The notes beneath the pieces are model-generated. The model was not told the DNA's origin and made no database searches. It saw only the letters and a program-made list of their open reading frames with translations. The translations under genes were made by a program, and so were the position numbers. From contig CM032230.1 in assembly GCA_019009955.1 (NCBI GenBank), forward strand, positions 104,816,001 to 104,880,000: a stretch of DNA of 64,000 bases, in the 5' to 3' direction. Of the stretch, positions 48,390 to 60,460 are shown piece by piece. This DNA comes from Riptortus pedestris (lineage: Eukaryota > Arthropoda > Insecta > Hemiptera > Alydidae). Position 1 is the stretch's first letter, and each line of letters begins with the position of its first letter.

Positions 48390-48700
48390 AAATAAGCAAC
48401 GCAGCGGCTGCGTTAACTGGGAAGATTTCCCACGTGCGTCAAGTATTTGCATTTAACTTTAAGTTCAATGAGAACAATATTTAGTATTTGTGCTTGAAAT
48501 AAAGTGTTTCATAATATAACAGCTTCTTGTTAATAGGACATGAGTAGGAGTGGGGGTTTACGGTATGTCGAAAACTTAAAAAATGCGAATATCTTGGTTA
48601 ATAATTAATATAGTGAAAAAGCGTACATTAAATTTACAGAACATCATATTCGCAATAAGTTTGATTTTATACAAATTTTTGATCCGACACATGATAAAAA
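48390..48700 (-). mobile_element. Helentron-like element, truncated copy
   Basis: The hairpin-type end (GCAACGCAGCGGCTGCGTTAAC) and TTTCCCACGTG are present, followed by about 250 bp of core. The other end is lost. Confidence 0.5.
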
Positions 48701-48757
48701 CAAAAGAAAATTTAATAACTAGTAAAAAAAAAATTCTTTGTTGACTAGTAATTAATT

Positions 48758-48879
48758 TTTAGCAATTTCCCTCAGGGAAAATCAGCTATTGAGTTTGTAC
48801 TCATGACGGAATTTTTGAATTTTTTCTTCAAATATCCATCGATCCTACCTTGGAGATGACGAAAATGAGGTCCGTTCAA

Positions 48880-48917
<38 letters not shown>

Positions 48918-49353
48918 CTGTTACCGCTCTAGCGGTCGCAATTTTTGTTTAATCGTTACCAAACTCGATATTTAGTCGTTTTATGTAAAAAAGAAAGATC
49001 AAGTTCGTTAACGGCTGAAATCGGACCAGTGGGAGGGGGGTTTAGAGGGGGAGAATTTTGAAAAATCGAAATATCTCCGTTACTGCACGTCGGAACGAAA
49101 AAGCAGAATCAATCTTATTGCAAATTAATTTTACTATAAATATTGTTATATACATTTATTCTCTATCTTGAATATTAACAGAGATATTTGCATTTTTAAT
49201 AAATCTGGGCCGCTAACGGACGAGTGACTTTCCCGCCAAAAGCTAGTTCGGCGATTTCCTTAACTAGTCGGCTCTCGTGAAATTTCTCTATTGTAAAACA
49301 TCACGTGGGAAATCTGCTTAGTTTACGCAGCCCCTGCATGACAGACTTTTTCT
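48758..49353 (+). mobile_element. Helentron-like element, full-length copy close to consensus
   Basis: It begins AGCAATTTCCCTCAGGGAAAATCAGC, has (AT)n at 48883-48912 and the core, and ends GTTTACGCAGCCCCTGCATGACAGACTTTTT. Confidence 0.7.
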
Positions 49354-50792
49354 ATTGTTTTTATCCTTTATTTTTGCGACTGTGTATATTTTATTTTTGG
49401 CCATGCTATGATTGTTAAATTGACTCAAGGTTTTGTTTGTCAGCAAGCACTGACGATGGAGCGCTGACTCCGAAAGTGCACTCTGCATAATATTAAAAAA
49501 CAGTAGAGGACAAGGCCTATTTATTGATCCTTATCATGATAACGTAGGTATTAAGAATTTAATTAAGGGATGGTGCGTATGAAACTAATATTGTTTACCC
49601 CCTTAAAATCCATTAATGTATTTCATTAGATAATGAGCAATTACATTCCGGTTATAATTTTAGTTTTAATATAATATTCTGTTTCAGGTATGTCTTGAGG
49701 CAGTGAGACTGTCTACTGGATTTGTTGTAAGTAGTCTCTATATGAATAATTAAAATTATTTTATAAATGTAACAATTTTGCTCGGTTTGAAACGAGAGGG
49801 CGGGCATTTTTGTACCAGTCAATTGTAATGTATTCCAAGTATGATAAATACTAGTGGTGAATTATTACTGATTAAAGAATAAATAATCAAATAAAACATA
49901 CACTTTCGGAAAAATACTTTTATGCTTTTGTAGAGGAAAAAAAATTAATTCCTAAAATTATAATTTTATTTCTAGTTTGTTAATCTGTGAAAATAATCGT
50001 TGACCGAAATTGTTTTGTATAGTTGAGAACTGTAAGGAAATGTTTCTTTTCTAACGTTTTTATATCTTACACTAACTATATCTTTTAGTTTAATAAATAA
50101 TTATTGAGTTATTTTGTACTCCTATGTTAGTATTTGCTTATTGCAAATCCTTTGTGGACATTTATTACTTTGAATTTATTTTTTAAGTCCAAATAAAACG
50201 TTTTGTTCATATTGTAATGCAATCGATTTTTTTTCTCACTGCACTTATTGCTGTAGACTATTGTTTCTTCCAAATATCCGTTCTTGTTTCCTTTTATCTA
50301 CACTCGAAATCCATATTCAACGTTCTTGGCAAATATAAGAATCTCTTGTTTGTGGGTTACCACCTTATTTAACTATAGGTGGATCACCTGTCTCAACCTT
50401 ACATCAGCTCTGGTTAAACTATGGTGTTATGTTTAAGTTTAAGACGTAGGACGTACCTTATAAGTTGGGATTCATGGGGGGGAGGGAGAAATAAAAAAAT
50501 TAAAAAAAAACAAAGGAGGTGAGAACAGAACTGGGTGATATACTGAACTGGTTGTTGAAAGAAAGTTATTTTAATTCATATGTATATATATTGAAAGCCC
50601 CGTGTCTCTTTCACTCTACCCATGTAATTTAGAGATAGACTCCTAAACATGCAAATGGGTTAATAGGTCTTGGATAAATGGAATTTAACATTGATAAATA
50701 TTAAATACATGAATGTAGTTTATTTTTTGTAACCCGAACAATTAAATTCAAATATATAACAGTCGGTTGCATTTTATGTCCTGTTGGTATGA
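49354..50792. other. Non-coding intergenic stretch
   Basis: It holds one CTGACGATGGAGC-type motif (49439-49485) and otherwise AT-rich sequence with no recognisable exon. It is downstream of gene 13. Confidence 0.4.
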
Positions 50793-51206
50793 CTATTCCA
50801 TTTCATTGAGAGTAGAAAATCCTCTGAAAAATCAATGAAAGTCATTAGTACTAAAATCTTAAATTGTAAGTTGTCATTAATTTGTTTATGAATATTAAAT
50901 TATATTTTCACCTGAAGTTAATACTTCTGTAACAACATTTCTGACCGTGGCGATTGCAGCATACGCCACCTAGCGGACAACAAGCGTCATAACAGCACTG
51001 AAATCCCCGTGGACATCCTTCGGGAAATTTTCCGCAAGGTTTCCCTTCAAAAGAAAAAGTTATGTTTTCAAGCTCGACTTATGAAGTAAATAGATTACTG
51101 AGTGGTTAAAGCTGTGTGTTTCTCTAGTAACTAACATACCTTGATGAACCTCTGCTTCTGCTTGTAATAAGCTCACAAGAGATATTATCACAAAGATCGA
51201 AATCAT
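50793..51206 (-). CDS. Secreted granulin-like Cys-ladder peptide gene 13, compact three-exon gene
   Basis: Exons (minus): 51206-51140, 51044-50912, 50823-50793; 231 nt, 76 residues. The leader (MISIFVIISLVSLLQAEA, then EVHQ) ends CAAG|GTATGT in phase 1. The ladder is C-x6-C-x5-CC-x3-CC-x5-CC-x6-CC, with CCPLGGVCC. The donor TTCAG|GTGAAA (phase 2) overlaps a TGA that would end a two-exon form. An 88-bp intron ends in tgatttttcag, and exon 3 adds GFSTLNEME. All three exons lie within 414 bp, the tightest and cleanest model in the window. A TATA box lies at 51237-51243. Confidence 0.8.
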
Positions 51207-51236
51207 TTTGATTAGCCGATTGCGATCCGTGATGCC

Positions 51237-51243
51237 TTTTATA
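51237..51243 (-). promoter_or_regulatory. TATA box of Cys-peptide gene 13
   Basis: TATAAAA (TATAAAAGG) on the minus strand lies only 31 nt upstream of the ATG at 51206. The transcript would start almost at the initiator codon. Confidence 0.55.
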
Positions 51244-51477
51244 CATTGACTTATCTTGGGATATTTATAAATGTTGGCATATTTTCAAGGAAAATACCTA
51301 TAGAATGTATTCCTTCTTCTTTTTTTTTTTTGTTTTTTTTTTTTTTTTGTTTAATACCCATTAATGATATTTTTAGCCAGGACAGTATGAAATTACATTT
51401 CGGAATTAAGGATGAACTATGGATTTATAGGTTGGAAAGGAGAAAACCCTTTCAAAGCTTCAAAATATTCAGTATTC

Positions 51478-51823
51478 TTTTAGCAGATTTCCCAGTGGGA
51501 GGGGGTTTAGAGTGGGGGAAATTCGGTATATCTCCGTTACTATATGTCGGATCGAAAAAGTGTATAGAGCCAACCTTATTGCAAATTAAAATTACTATAA
51601 ATACTGTTATATACATTTATTCTATATCTTGAATATTAACCGAGATATTTGCATTTTTATGAAGTGTAACGGACTATCTATAGTCGTTTTGATTTGTTTC
51701 CGCCGAAAGCTAGTTCGGCCATGTCCTTAACTGTTCCGCACTTATATGGAGATTTTTCTATTGTAAAAAACTTCACGAGGGAAATCTGTTCAGTTTACGC
51801 AGCCCCAGTGTGACGGACTTTTT
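51478..51823 (+). mobile_element. Helentron-like element with large internal deletion
   Basis: AGCAGATTTCCC is joined directly to the guanine-rich segment (AGTGGGAGGGGGTTTAGAG), so the whole left half including (AT)n is gone. The right end is complete (CGCAGCCCCAGTGTGACGGACTTTTT). Confidence 0.6.
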
Positions 51824-53052
51824 TAACTTCCTTGTACGAAATAAAAAAAAAGTATTGTTATCGCTCAAATTTGTCGGATTCCGGATTCCAACTGATCCGT
51901 GTTGAACCACCCTGAACCAACTTTGACTTGTTTCGGCTTGACGTCTGTACGTCTCTCACATAACTCAAAGACGGCTAGCCTTGGAAAGTTGAATTTTATA
52001 TTTAGGATCTCGTTCTGTTTTTGTTGGAAGCCCATTAAGAGGGTTTTAAGAGAGAGGGGGTACAATACTGAAAATTAATATATACTTATTTGATATAAAA
52101 TGGTCAATAAATAATGTTCCGTGACCTTTTTTCGATCCAAGACATTTGGACGGAGCACAAGTCATATAACGCCCACATCAGACTTATATTTGCAATTTAC
52201 TGTAAATATAATTTTTTTTTTCCATTTCATATGATGTGATAAACACTGACATTAAGCTTTCTGTGTGACTGAAGAAAATACTTATTGCCCTTTTTTACGA
52301 TCCCAGCAGTTCAAGAATTCCCTTTAGACATAAACGTGCAATGCCGAGTTACACTTTGAAAGCGCCCACAGAAAGTAGAGCCGTTTGAAGAACATAATTC
52401 ATAAGAATTAATAGCCTCTAGGACGGCAAGAGAGCAAGTGGCTCTAAGAAGATTCTTATTTTCTCATTTTCGCAATATATTTTTCTTCCCAGGATTAGGT
52501 GACATTTTTTCCACCAAGACGTACGTATTCTCCAGAAAATTCCGTGAGACCTGGAAATATATTTTCTTCCACTTTCTTAGGCGAAGAAAGAAAATTTTAA
52601 TTGTTAGTTGTTAGGTTCGGTAATATACACTTTGCTCCAAGTAGTTTTTATATAAAAATTGAAGGTAATAATAATAATAATAATAAGTCGATTGGTTACA
52701 TTTAAAAATAAGTATATTTATAAACATTGTTTAATTTATTAAATTATTGATGTAGTTAATGTTAAAAACCAGGTATATAATCATAAGAACCACGTCTATA
52801 TCTGATACCGATTTTGGCTTACATTATCACTATCTTTAGGCTAAAAAAAAATAAATAAAAATTAATCACTATTGTGTAGTTTGACAGCCGCTGAACTGGG
52901 ATTATGGGCTTTCCTGTTCTGGATAATTTCTTCTTTGTACGGAACTGCAGCTACTTGCAATGCAGTTCGCAAAACTGGGCAACAAAAATAAAACTAGATA
53001 CTAAGGGAGGCCAATTTATTTGATATATTGCTTTTAGAAATCTTTTCTTTTA
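51824..53052. other. Non-coding intergenic stretch
   Basis: Between genes 13 and 14. It contains a 66-codon minus ORF (52065-51865) without family resemblance and a short AAT repeat at about 52665-52685. No cysteine exon. Confidence 0.4.
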
Positions 53053-56021
53053 TCACTGGAAACGTGTATATGGTATGCTTTCAGATGTTGGATCTAGCCT
53101 AAGTACTGGTATTCCACTGAAACAGAAAACATAATCACTAAAAATTCTCTCAGTTTTATAATTATGATTTTGTCTATTTCCTATAGTAGAACTATTTTTT
53201 CACAGTCATATTTACACTTAAGCATTTATTTAAATACACCAATATAGACAGACACCCTTATTTTATAAATTTGTGACATCTTACAATTATTTTTCTTGAA
53301 CTACGCATGTTATTATTACTCATTGAAATTACTTATGATGGTTTCATTTGCTCATTATTACTAATACTTAATATTAGTAGAAAATTAGAATATTTTACGC
53401 CCAAATATCATTAAGTAAAATGTTTCAATTCCACTTTCTAAATAGCAATTATTTTATTTTCTATATATTTTGAAGAAAGCAGATCAGCATGTATTAAAAA
53501 AAAAGTATCATTTTGGTTGTTTAATTCTTATTTAACAAATTAATTGTTAACTAAAAATAAATTATATTATTCAGAGCTGCATAATGCCATCAGAGGACTC
53601 CATCACTAGTGGATTGCTGGCAAAAAAAAAATAATGTGCAATATTTTCGATATTGACGTATAACGTGTATTCACTGAAGCAAACAATCTGAAATCACTTT
53701 TTTTTTTTTAATTTAACACAATATATAAAACAATTAAACGAGGGCACCAATTAATATTGTAATGAATATTTATAAATAACATGTTCAAATTTAAAAATAA
53801 CTCATGATGAAACAAGAACAAATTAAATAATCTACATTACGTTTAACTGTCTCACACCAGTTTAATACTAACAATGTCACCTAACAATAACACACTGTAG
53901 AAACAAAGGAGAAAACAACTTTTTAAGTGAGTGACAGAGAAACGAGCTAATGGGAGTTGCTTTCCTTGTCGGTCCTCCAAAGTTTTATTTATTAATGAAC
54001 ACTTACTTGTTACCCTCTCTTTGATTTAGCCAATTCTTTTTATTTTTGTTTTACCCTGCATCGGTTGTAGCTTTGAACTTTTCATTAATAAATATTCATT
54101 TTTTAATCAATGGGACCCAGATGTAAAGTTTGCGCGCTTTTGTACATATACGCGTTTTTCTTATTTATTTTATTAAAGAGGTTTTTTTTTTAATATATTA
54201 TATTTCTGTTTGTAGTTTTAGTTTTAAGTAGTTTGTATTTCTAGGAGGAACGTAGTGTCTTTTTATTTTTATGAGTATATTTATGGTCAGGATGCATTAT
54301 TTTTAGACAACTTTGTATGAAGCTTTTTTTATTTTTGTTTTTGTTTTCTCTTCTGTTTTATTTATTTTTTTGTGAGAGCTACGTGTAAGGTAAGCCTAAG
54401 AACTCCTTTTTGGGTGCTAGCACCTTTTTTTTTATAATGTCCTTTATGGACATCCAAGGGGTTAGGGTTAATTTTGTCTTTTATAAACTATTATAGGTTA
54501 GGGGAATTGTATTATTGTTATTAGTATTTTATTATTCTATTTTTTAAATGTATTTAAAACCCAAATAAACAAGTAAAAGTTGCTTTCCTTGTCGGTCCTC
54601 CAAAGTTTAATTATTAAAGACCACTTATTTGTTACCTTTTTTTTGATTTTGCCAATTCTTTTTATTTTTCGGTTTTGATTAACCCTGCATCGTTTGTAGC
54701 ATTTAACTTTTCATTAATAAATATTCATTTTTTATTCGTGGGACCCAGATGTAAAGTTCGCGCGGTTTTGTGCATCTTTTGTAGTGAATAATGTAGGAAT
54801 GTGTACACTTATTTTTATCCTAAACCCTAAATGAATGAAAGTTTATTTGTTGGTGATAGACAGCATGCACTAGTGATGAGGCGTGGACTCTGAAACTTTT
54901 ATGCTTGTTTGATTATACATCGTAAGTAAATAAATACTTTTTATTGAGTCTTGTACATACAAGATCGGGAGGTTAGTCATTATCATGGTTTCAATAATAT
55001 TAATGTATGACGTGTGAAAGATTGCCAATAACACATTAAAAGAATTATAAGTTAACATTTAGTGTTATTTGAGTGAAACAACATACAATACGTTCTGAAA
55101 CGTGCAGCAACCGCTCCACATGCAGCAGATCCTCAGGTACGGACAGCAAACTCTGCCGCATGACTGGAATCCTTCTGGGCAGTCTTTCTTTGAGCTCACT
55201 AAAAATATATGCATAAAACGTTAAACGTATATAACGAATAAATAAGTATGTTTAAATTGAGTTTATTACTAATCGTAAATATCATTCCAATATTATAAAT
55301 ATCACTATGAAATAAATTGTTTTATTTATCGAGATAACTATCTCTTTTTAGATTTAGTTAAAATTTCTAGCAGTTTTAATTTCTCTTGACGGTTTTCTTG
55401 CCATATCTCCGCTCATATGTTGTACAACTAATGACGGGCTTGAAGATGGTACCATAGCATCGAAAGCACAATGCCAGCTGTACTCTACCATCAGCCAGTG
55501 ACGACGGTCTTTACTTATAGGTATGACAACAGTATTATAGTTTCAACCCCTCAGTCTCAAGGTTCGGAAAAAGTTGCTTGTTATTAAGACAATAAATCCT
55601 TAAAAGAACAACCGGATAGCATTTTCTGATAGATTTCAGTTCTCTGATTCTTAACAATCACTCCTGTGGCTCCAAGCAACTTGCTTTCAGGAAGATAAAC
55701 CACCTGCACTGGGATCATATTCCAGGTGAAGGTTACGGTTCTTATGCTTTTCTCTATTCATTGATGACTCTCAAGCCTACCATTTTGCTGCTGATGTTAG
55801 GAACTGCCACTCTCTCATTTACTGGCATACAAGGTTTGTATTATTATTTTTCAAATTTTGGTAATATTGTTTTATTTTCGCGCCAAAATGATACCTAAGT
55901 TAACAAAACGGCCCGAAAGCTCAAATGTAAAAAATGCCTTACCTTGTTGGAACTCTGGAGCTGCCAAAGCTATGCTTATAAACGCCAGAGCGAGCAAAAC
56001 AATGCAAATACTCCTGTACAT
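53053..56021 (-). CDS. Secreted Cys-rich peptide gene 14, three exons, compact-scaffold subfamily
   Basis: Exons (minus): 56021-55943, 55198-55087, 53116-53053; 255 nt, 84 residues. The leader (MYRSICIVLLALAFISIALA, then APEFQQ) ends CAAG|GTAAGG in phase 1. The ladder has eight cysteines in a different spacing, C-x6-C-x3-CC-x5-CC-x4-CC, shared only with gene 15. The donor (GTATT|GTATGT, phase 2) leads through a 1.97-kb intron to exon 3 (tgtttcag|TGG), giving FGIPVLRLDP..., homologous to LGIPLVKTVP in gene 15. Intron 2 contains a ~190-bp direct repeat pair. Exon 2 read-through would stop at 55065. Confidence 0.75.
53944..54770. repeat. Pair of ~190-bp direct repeats
   Basis: Copies at about 53953-54140 and 54578-54772 both start GTTGCTTTCCTTGTCGGTCC and end GGGACCCAGATGTAAAGTT, with AACTTTTCATTAATAAATATTCA between. 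The 430-bp spacer is T-rich with no ORF. It could be a short LTR-like element or a tandem duplication; it lies in intron 2 of gene 14. Confidence 0.55.
55433..55545 (+). repeat. Single arm of the foldback repeat
   Basis: GGGCTTGAAGATGGTACCATAGC through CAATGCCAGCTGTACTC to GACGACGGTCT matches the right arm of 20128-20590 with scattered changes. No complementary partner lies nearby. It is in intron 1 of gene 14. Confidence 0.6.
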
Positions 56022-56559
56022 TTCTGATTTCTTATTACTCCAAATTTAGTGAGCCTGTATAAAAATAGAATATATATCCTTTTATCGGAGCGACAACTTG
56101 TTTGTCATAAGATATCAGAAAAGGTTTAATCCTCAAACCCGTGAGATCATTATATTAGGTGAAAGGATAATTCACTTTTGCATTTTAGATAAAAACATTA
56201 ATAATAACCTGAGACGTATATTTGCGCAAGTAAAGATAGCTTTTGGAAGTAAAGATAAATTCGAATTAATTTTTTTTTAATGTTATCGTTTCATATTGTA
56301 CCACTCTAACATTCTATAGATTTTTGCTTTCATTTTTATAGAGCATTATAATTGTACTTGATACCTTAAATAAAATTATTTCAAAATGCAATAGCGATTG
56401 CCAAATTTGTTTTGTAGTCATATTGCAAACTATAAATCAGAAGCGGAGACTGCTTCTAAGCCAGCCTGTAGGCTTTGTTGAAGAGACCAAGGAGTGTAAT
56501 AAATAAAACAAAATTACTTTAAATAAATAATCAAACTTTTATTTGCAGTCTTAAATATA

Positions 56560-58967
56560 TTATCCATGCGAGGCCGAATAAATTCCTTTGGGTACAGTCT
56601 TCACCAATGGAATACCACTGAAACAAAATATAGGTATGGTTTAATTCAGAAATAATATAGTTGACTCAATTATATCAATTTTTAGTCCAGGAATTTCATA
56701 AACCCCCAGAACTACAAAAATAATTTCATTAATTAATACTAATTTTAGGCTACTATCGGCAGGTATGGTTATTTACTGAATTCCACTATTTCTATTGTGA
56801 AATTTTTACCAACGGAGGGAATCGGGCCAGGACTCTAGGCTTACTAAGTCTTTTAAAACGACCCCAAAATCTAATATGAGGTTTTACGTTACTTTATTGG
56901 TTGTTAGTTCTAGAAAGTTTTATTTTTATTTCAGAGGAAAGAAGGCAATTTTCACGTTTACAAAAATACCAGTGAGCCACAAAAAAATCGTTACTCCGTT
57001 ATATGATTTGAAATCGCATAGCAAATTCGGGTTCTAATTAATTTTGAATACATCCATACCATATAAAACATAAATTACTGTGCAATGTACAATACTTACA
57101 GAATATAATTTATTCCGCAACAGGTTGTTGAGTAACAGCAAAAATTGCGAGGTGGACAGCAAATTTGACCACAAGGCCGATGTCCCTCTGGGCACTGGGC
57201 TATCGAACTATCACCATCTTTAACAATAACACAATACGAGGAATATTTTTCACTTAAATTTATAATATTATGCACACTAGAATAAATCATTACTCAATAG
57301 GACTAAAAGTGTTGCATCCTTAGTTGGTTAAAGTATTCTGATTATCCCTCAAGGTTGGATTTAAAGTTTGACTAAAAAACATAAACACTACTTTTTTAGC
57401 TTAAAAAAATGTAACTAATTAGAAAACAAAAATTAACCCTTTTAATTGAGTTTCGATTAAAATGGATTCTGAGAGGTTCATGATGTCATTGGAATGCACT
57501 CCTTGGTATTTGGCTAAAAAGCACTGATGATGGAGCGAGTGCTCTGAAACCTCTATTCACTAAATTGTTATGGGAGAGAAGGTTTTATTTTTTTTATCAC
57601 ATGAAACTTGACCAAGTTCTACAAAATTGTAAAACGGTTACGCAGCATCTTGGTCCGTGGTATTTCATTTCATAGTATTCAGTGAAATTTTCGTAAATAC
57701 TTATTTTTTCTCCTAGCTAGCGCTGGAGCATTGATTTTCCCCTTAAAGGTTATGATATCCACCATAATGATATGATCCTTGATTTTACTACCTTCTGAAG
57801 GCAGGTGAATAATGTTTCCTTGATGAAAATGGATTAATTTCCGTTTTACTCTTGGGCCTCTTTCAAAGAATTAGAAGCATATTATTTGAGCAAATCCCTT
57901 GCATCTGGGTTTTAGATTCTGCTGTATTTACGACGAGATGCATACAGTTTGTCAGTGCTCACGTGCCTGGGACACTAAGCGGAAATTTTATACAACTACT
58001 ATACTGCAATTACGTAGAGGAAGAGTAATATTTTTGTTCAGTAAAATTAATTTCTCCTTAAGGCGATACGATAGCTTAGAGATGAGAACTCATTAAATGA
58101 AACCTGCGCAGTTTATCAGATTTTGGAAGAGTGATACTTATAACAAAAAAAATGTTAAAATAGAAGTTTCATGTCAATCTGCTTTGTGAAATTATTTTTA
58201 TGAAGCTAGTTTGGTAACTCAGGATTTCCTGAATTTTTATTGTTTGTTTCAAGTTAAATATATTTAAGTTTTTAAATATAAAGTAGGTTAGACATTTTTT
58301 TTAAAAATTTGTCATGGACTAACTGGCAAAATAACTCGCAACAATCAAACCCACTGCAATATTATTTTTTTAACATGTGAAAATGAAACGTATTTATTTA
58401 ATTTTTTTTTACTCAAAAGACTGCATTATTGTGAGTAGTTACATATTTTAAAAATATCGGAGTTTGTTTGTATAGTTACCTGAAAATGTCACTTACACCG
58501 GAGAAACTAATCGCCATAGACATTATGTAAGAAGACAATATTTCAGTACTGAATTTCAACCACTCACCACCGTTTTACAAATTTAAAACAAGAGATAATT
58601 TGAATTTTTGGGATTTCAAGGGATACCCTGTAAAAATTTTGTTCTTGTGTCGACTTTCGGTGTCCTATTGATAAGGAGAATTTTAACATTGATCTGGGCG
58701 ACAAAAAGAAGAGATAAATTCGGTTCCAGTCTACAAATTATATTGACTGCATTGCATTGCTCTGTCACATAATGGTCATTGACGAGACTTGCTATGGCAC
58801 TAATATGTTTACAACTTAACTCAGCAAAATAAACCTAAAATATACCTTAAAAAGTGTTAAAACAATTAACGAACAGGTTTTTACTTACCTTCTACTAAGT
58901 CTGTATCTCGTTTAGCAAAAACTGAGACTACCAGAGTAATTAGTAAAAATACTCCTAATGACCTCAT
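56560..58967 (-). CDS. Secreted Cys-rich peptide gene 15, three exons, compact-scaffold subfamily
   Basis: Exons (minus): 58967-58889, 57217-57100, 56617-56560; 255 nt, 84 residues, the same length as gene 14. The leader (MRSLGVFLLITLVVSVFA, then KRDTDLVE) ends GAAG|GTAAGT in phase 1. The ladder is C-x6-C-x3-CC-x5-CC-x4-CC (CPEGHRPC, CCPPRNFCC). The donor ATTCT|GTAAGT (phase 2) overlaps a TAA. Exon 3 (tgtttcag|TGG) codes LGIPLVKTVP... and ends His-Gly-stop. The matching splice phase and GIP motif in gene 14 support this exon strongly. KR after the signal peptide could be a dibasic processing site. Confidence 0.76.
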
Positions 58968-59010
58968 GATAATCATTCTGATACTAACAATGGTATTTTC
59001 TATTCCACAG

Positions 59011-59017
59011 TTTTATA
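59011..59017 (-). promoter_or_regulatory. TATA box of Cys-peptide gene 15
   Basis: TATAAAA (TATAAAACTG) on the minus strand lies 44 nt upstream of the ATG at 58967. Confidence 0.5.
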
Positions 59018-59019
59018 CC

Positions 59020-60179
59020 ATTAGATTTAATCAGGTCGGGGATTTGGCCTTAATTGGTGACGTAATTATGCATTTTATTTTTAGCATTCATTCACCCTGT
59101 AGGAGAAGTCAGAAAGACTCCGTTGGCTGTCATACATTTTTTTTGGGGTAATACATTTTTACTTACGTATTTCCTTTACATAGTGACCCTATGTGGATGG
59201 ATTTTATTTTCTACAGATCCCATGCATATTTTCATTATATGTGCTTACATTTTTACTTAACAAATTAGTGAATCCCCAATTTTACGTGGTATTACTGAGC
59301 TATCGTGTTGATTGTAATATAGTCACTTATGGTCTTTCTGTAGTCATGCGGGTTACTGTCCTTGTGTTGTCAGTTACTAATCTGAGGGATTGCACACTAA
59401 ACTCTGCAACGTGAAGTACGTAATATTGTGCATAGTGAAACAAATCTGTAGCTTTAATAATCACAACTAATTGTAAGATAAATTATTATAGTTGATTGAT
59501 TTTATTGAGATCTCTTAGGGTTTAAAAAATCAAGGAATACTCAAGAATGTCACAATCATACTACATCTCGCTAACGTCATAATTATTCTCTCTGCTTAAG
59601 AACCTGAAAAAGCGCTGTAATATTCATTTATATTAAATTTAGTATCTCGTGCCTCATGAAGCCCCTGCTTTTGGTTGCTAAAGTCAAAATTCCGATGTCT
59701 TCTGACTCAAGGATACAATCGTGAAATACAGATAAAACGAAGGCAGAAAGGTTTCTGAATAATAAAAAAAAACATAGGTAATATGTAATAATTTCTGATT
59801 CTTTCCATTTTTACGAAATTGGGTATATTTATCATTAAATAGTACAAAAAAATACTTATTAGGAAGTCTTAATTAAATTAAAATATAAATATTACAATAA
59901 GTGTCACAGCTTCTCTTGTTATAAAATATTATTCCCTATAAAATGCGTTCTCATTTGGTAGATAACTTGGTATTTGTTAATCTGGACAATATGTCTGCGC
60001 CACTGGTGCCATATTCCTTGCCATTCTTCGTTGCTAGATCTTTGCCATGCAATCTTTGAAGTGGGCGAGTACTAGATTTGGAAAAGGAAAAATCATTAAA
60101 ATTAATCATAAATGTTTATTAATAATATTTAGGCTTAAAGAAGAAACCAGTTGTAGTACTTGGTTGTATTATTTTTTTG
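59020..60179. other. Non-coding intergenic stretch
   Basis: Upstream of gene 15 and downstream of gene 16. Two short plus ORFs have no signal or domain that I recognise; otherwise AT-rich. Confidence 0.4.
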
Positions 60180-60248
60180 TGTCTCTTACTGGTTCGATTT
60201 CAGCCTTTAACGCTTTCTTTTTAAATAAAACAAATATATATCTAGTTT

Positions 60249-60335
<87 letters not shown>

Positions 60336-60460
60336 TTGAACGAATCTCATTTTCATCATTTACTAGGTGGGATGCGTGGACATTTGAAGAAATGTTTTGA
60401 AAATCGCGTTATGAGTACAACCTCAATAGCCGATCTCCCTTTAGGGAAATCTGCTAAAAC
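60180..60460 (-). mobile_element. Helentron-like element, truncated, with (AT)n-(GT)n core
   Basis: The end reads GATCTCCCTTTAGGGAAATCTGCT. Its internal microsatellite has grown into (AT)n followed by about 40 bp of (GT)n (60250-60333). The hairpin half is missing. Confidence 0.55.

Noticed and set aside
51246..51632. 128-codon plus ORF, the longest in the window
   Set aside because: It runs through the gene 13 upstream region, a T-run and a repeat copy. No domain, and the composition is that of low-complexity DNA.
60047..60400. 117-codon plus ORF
   Set aside because: Its middle is (AT)n and (GT)n translated as Ile-Tyr and Cys-Val repeats within a Helentron-like copy, so it is not a gene.
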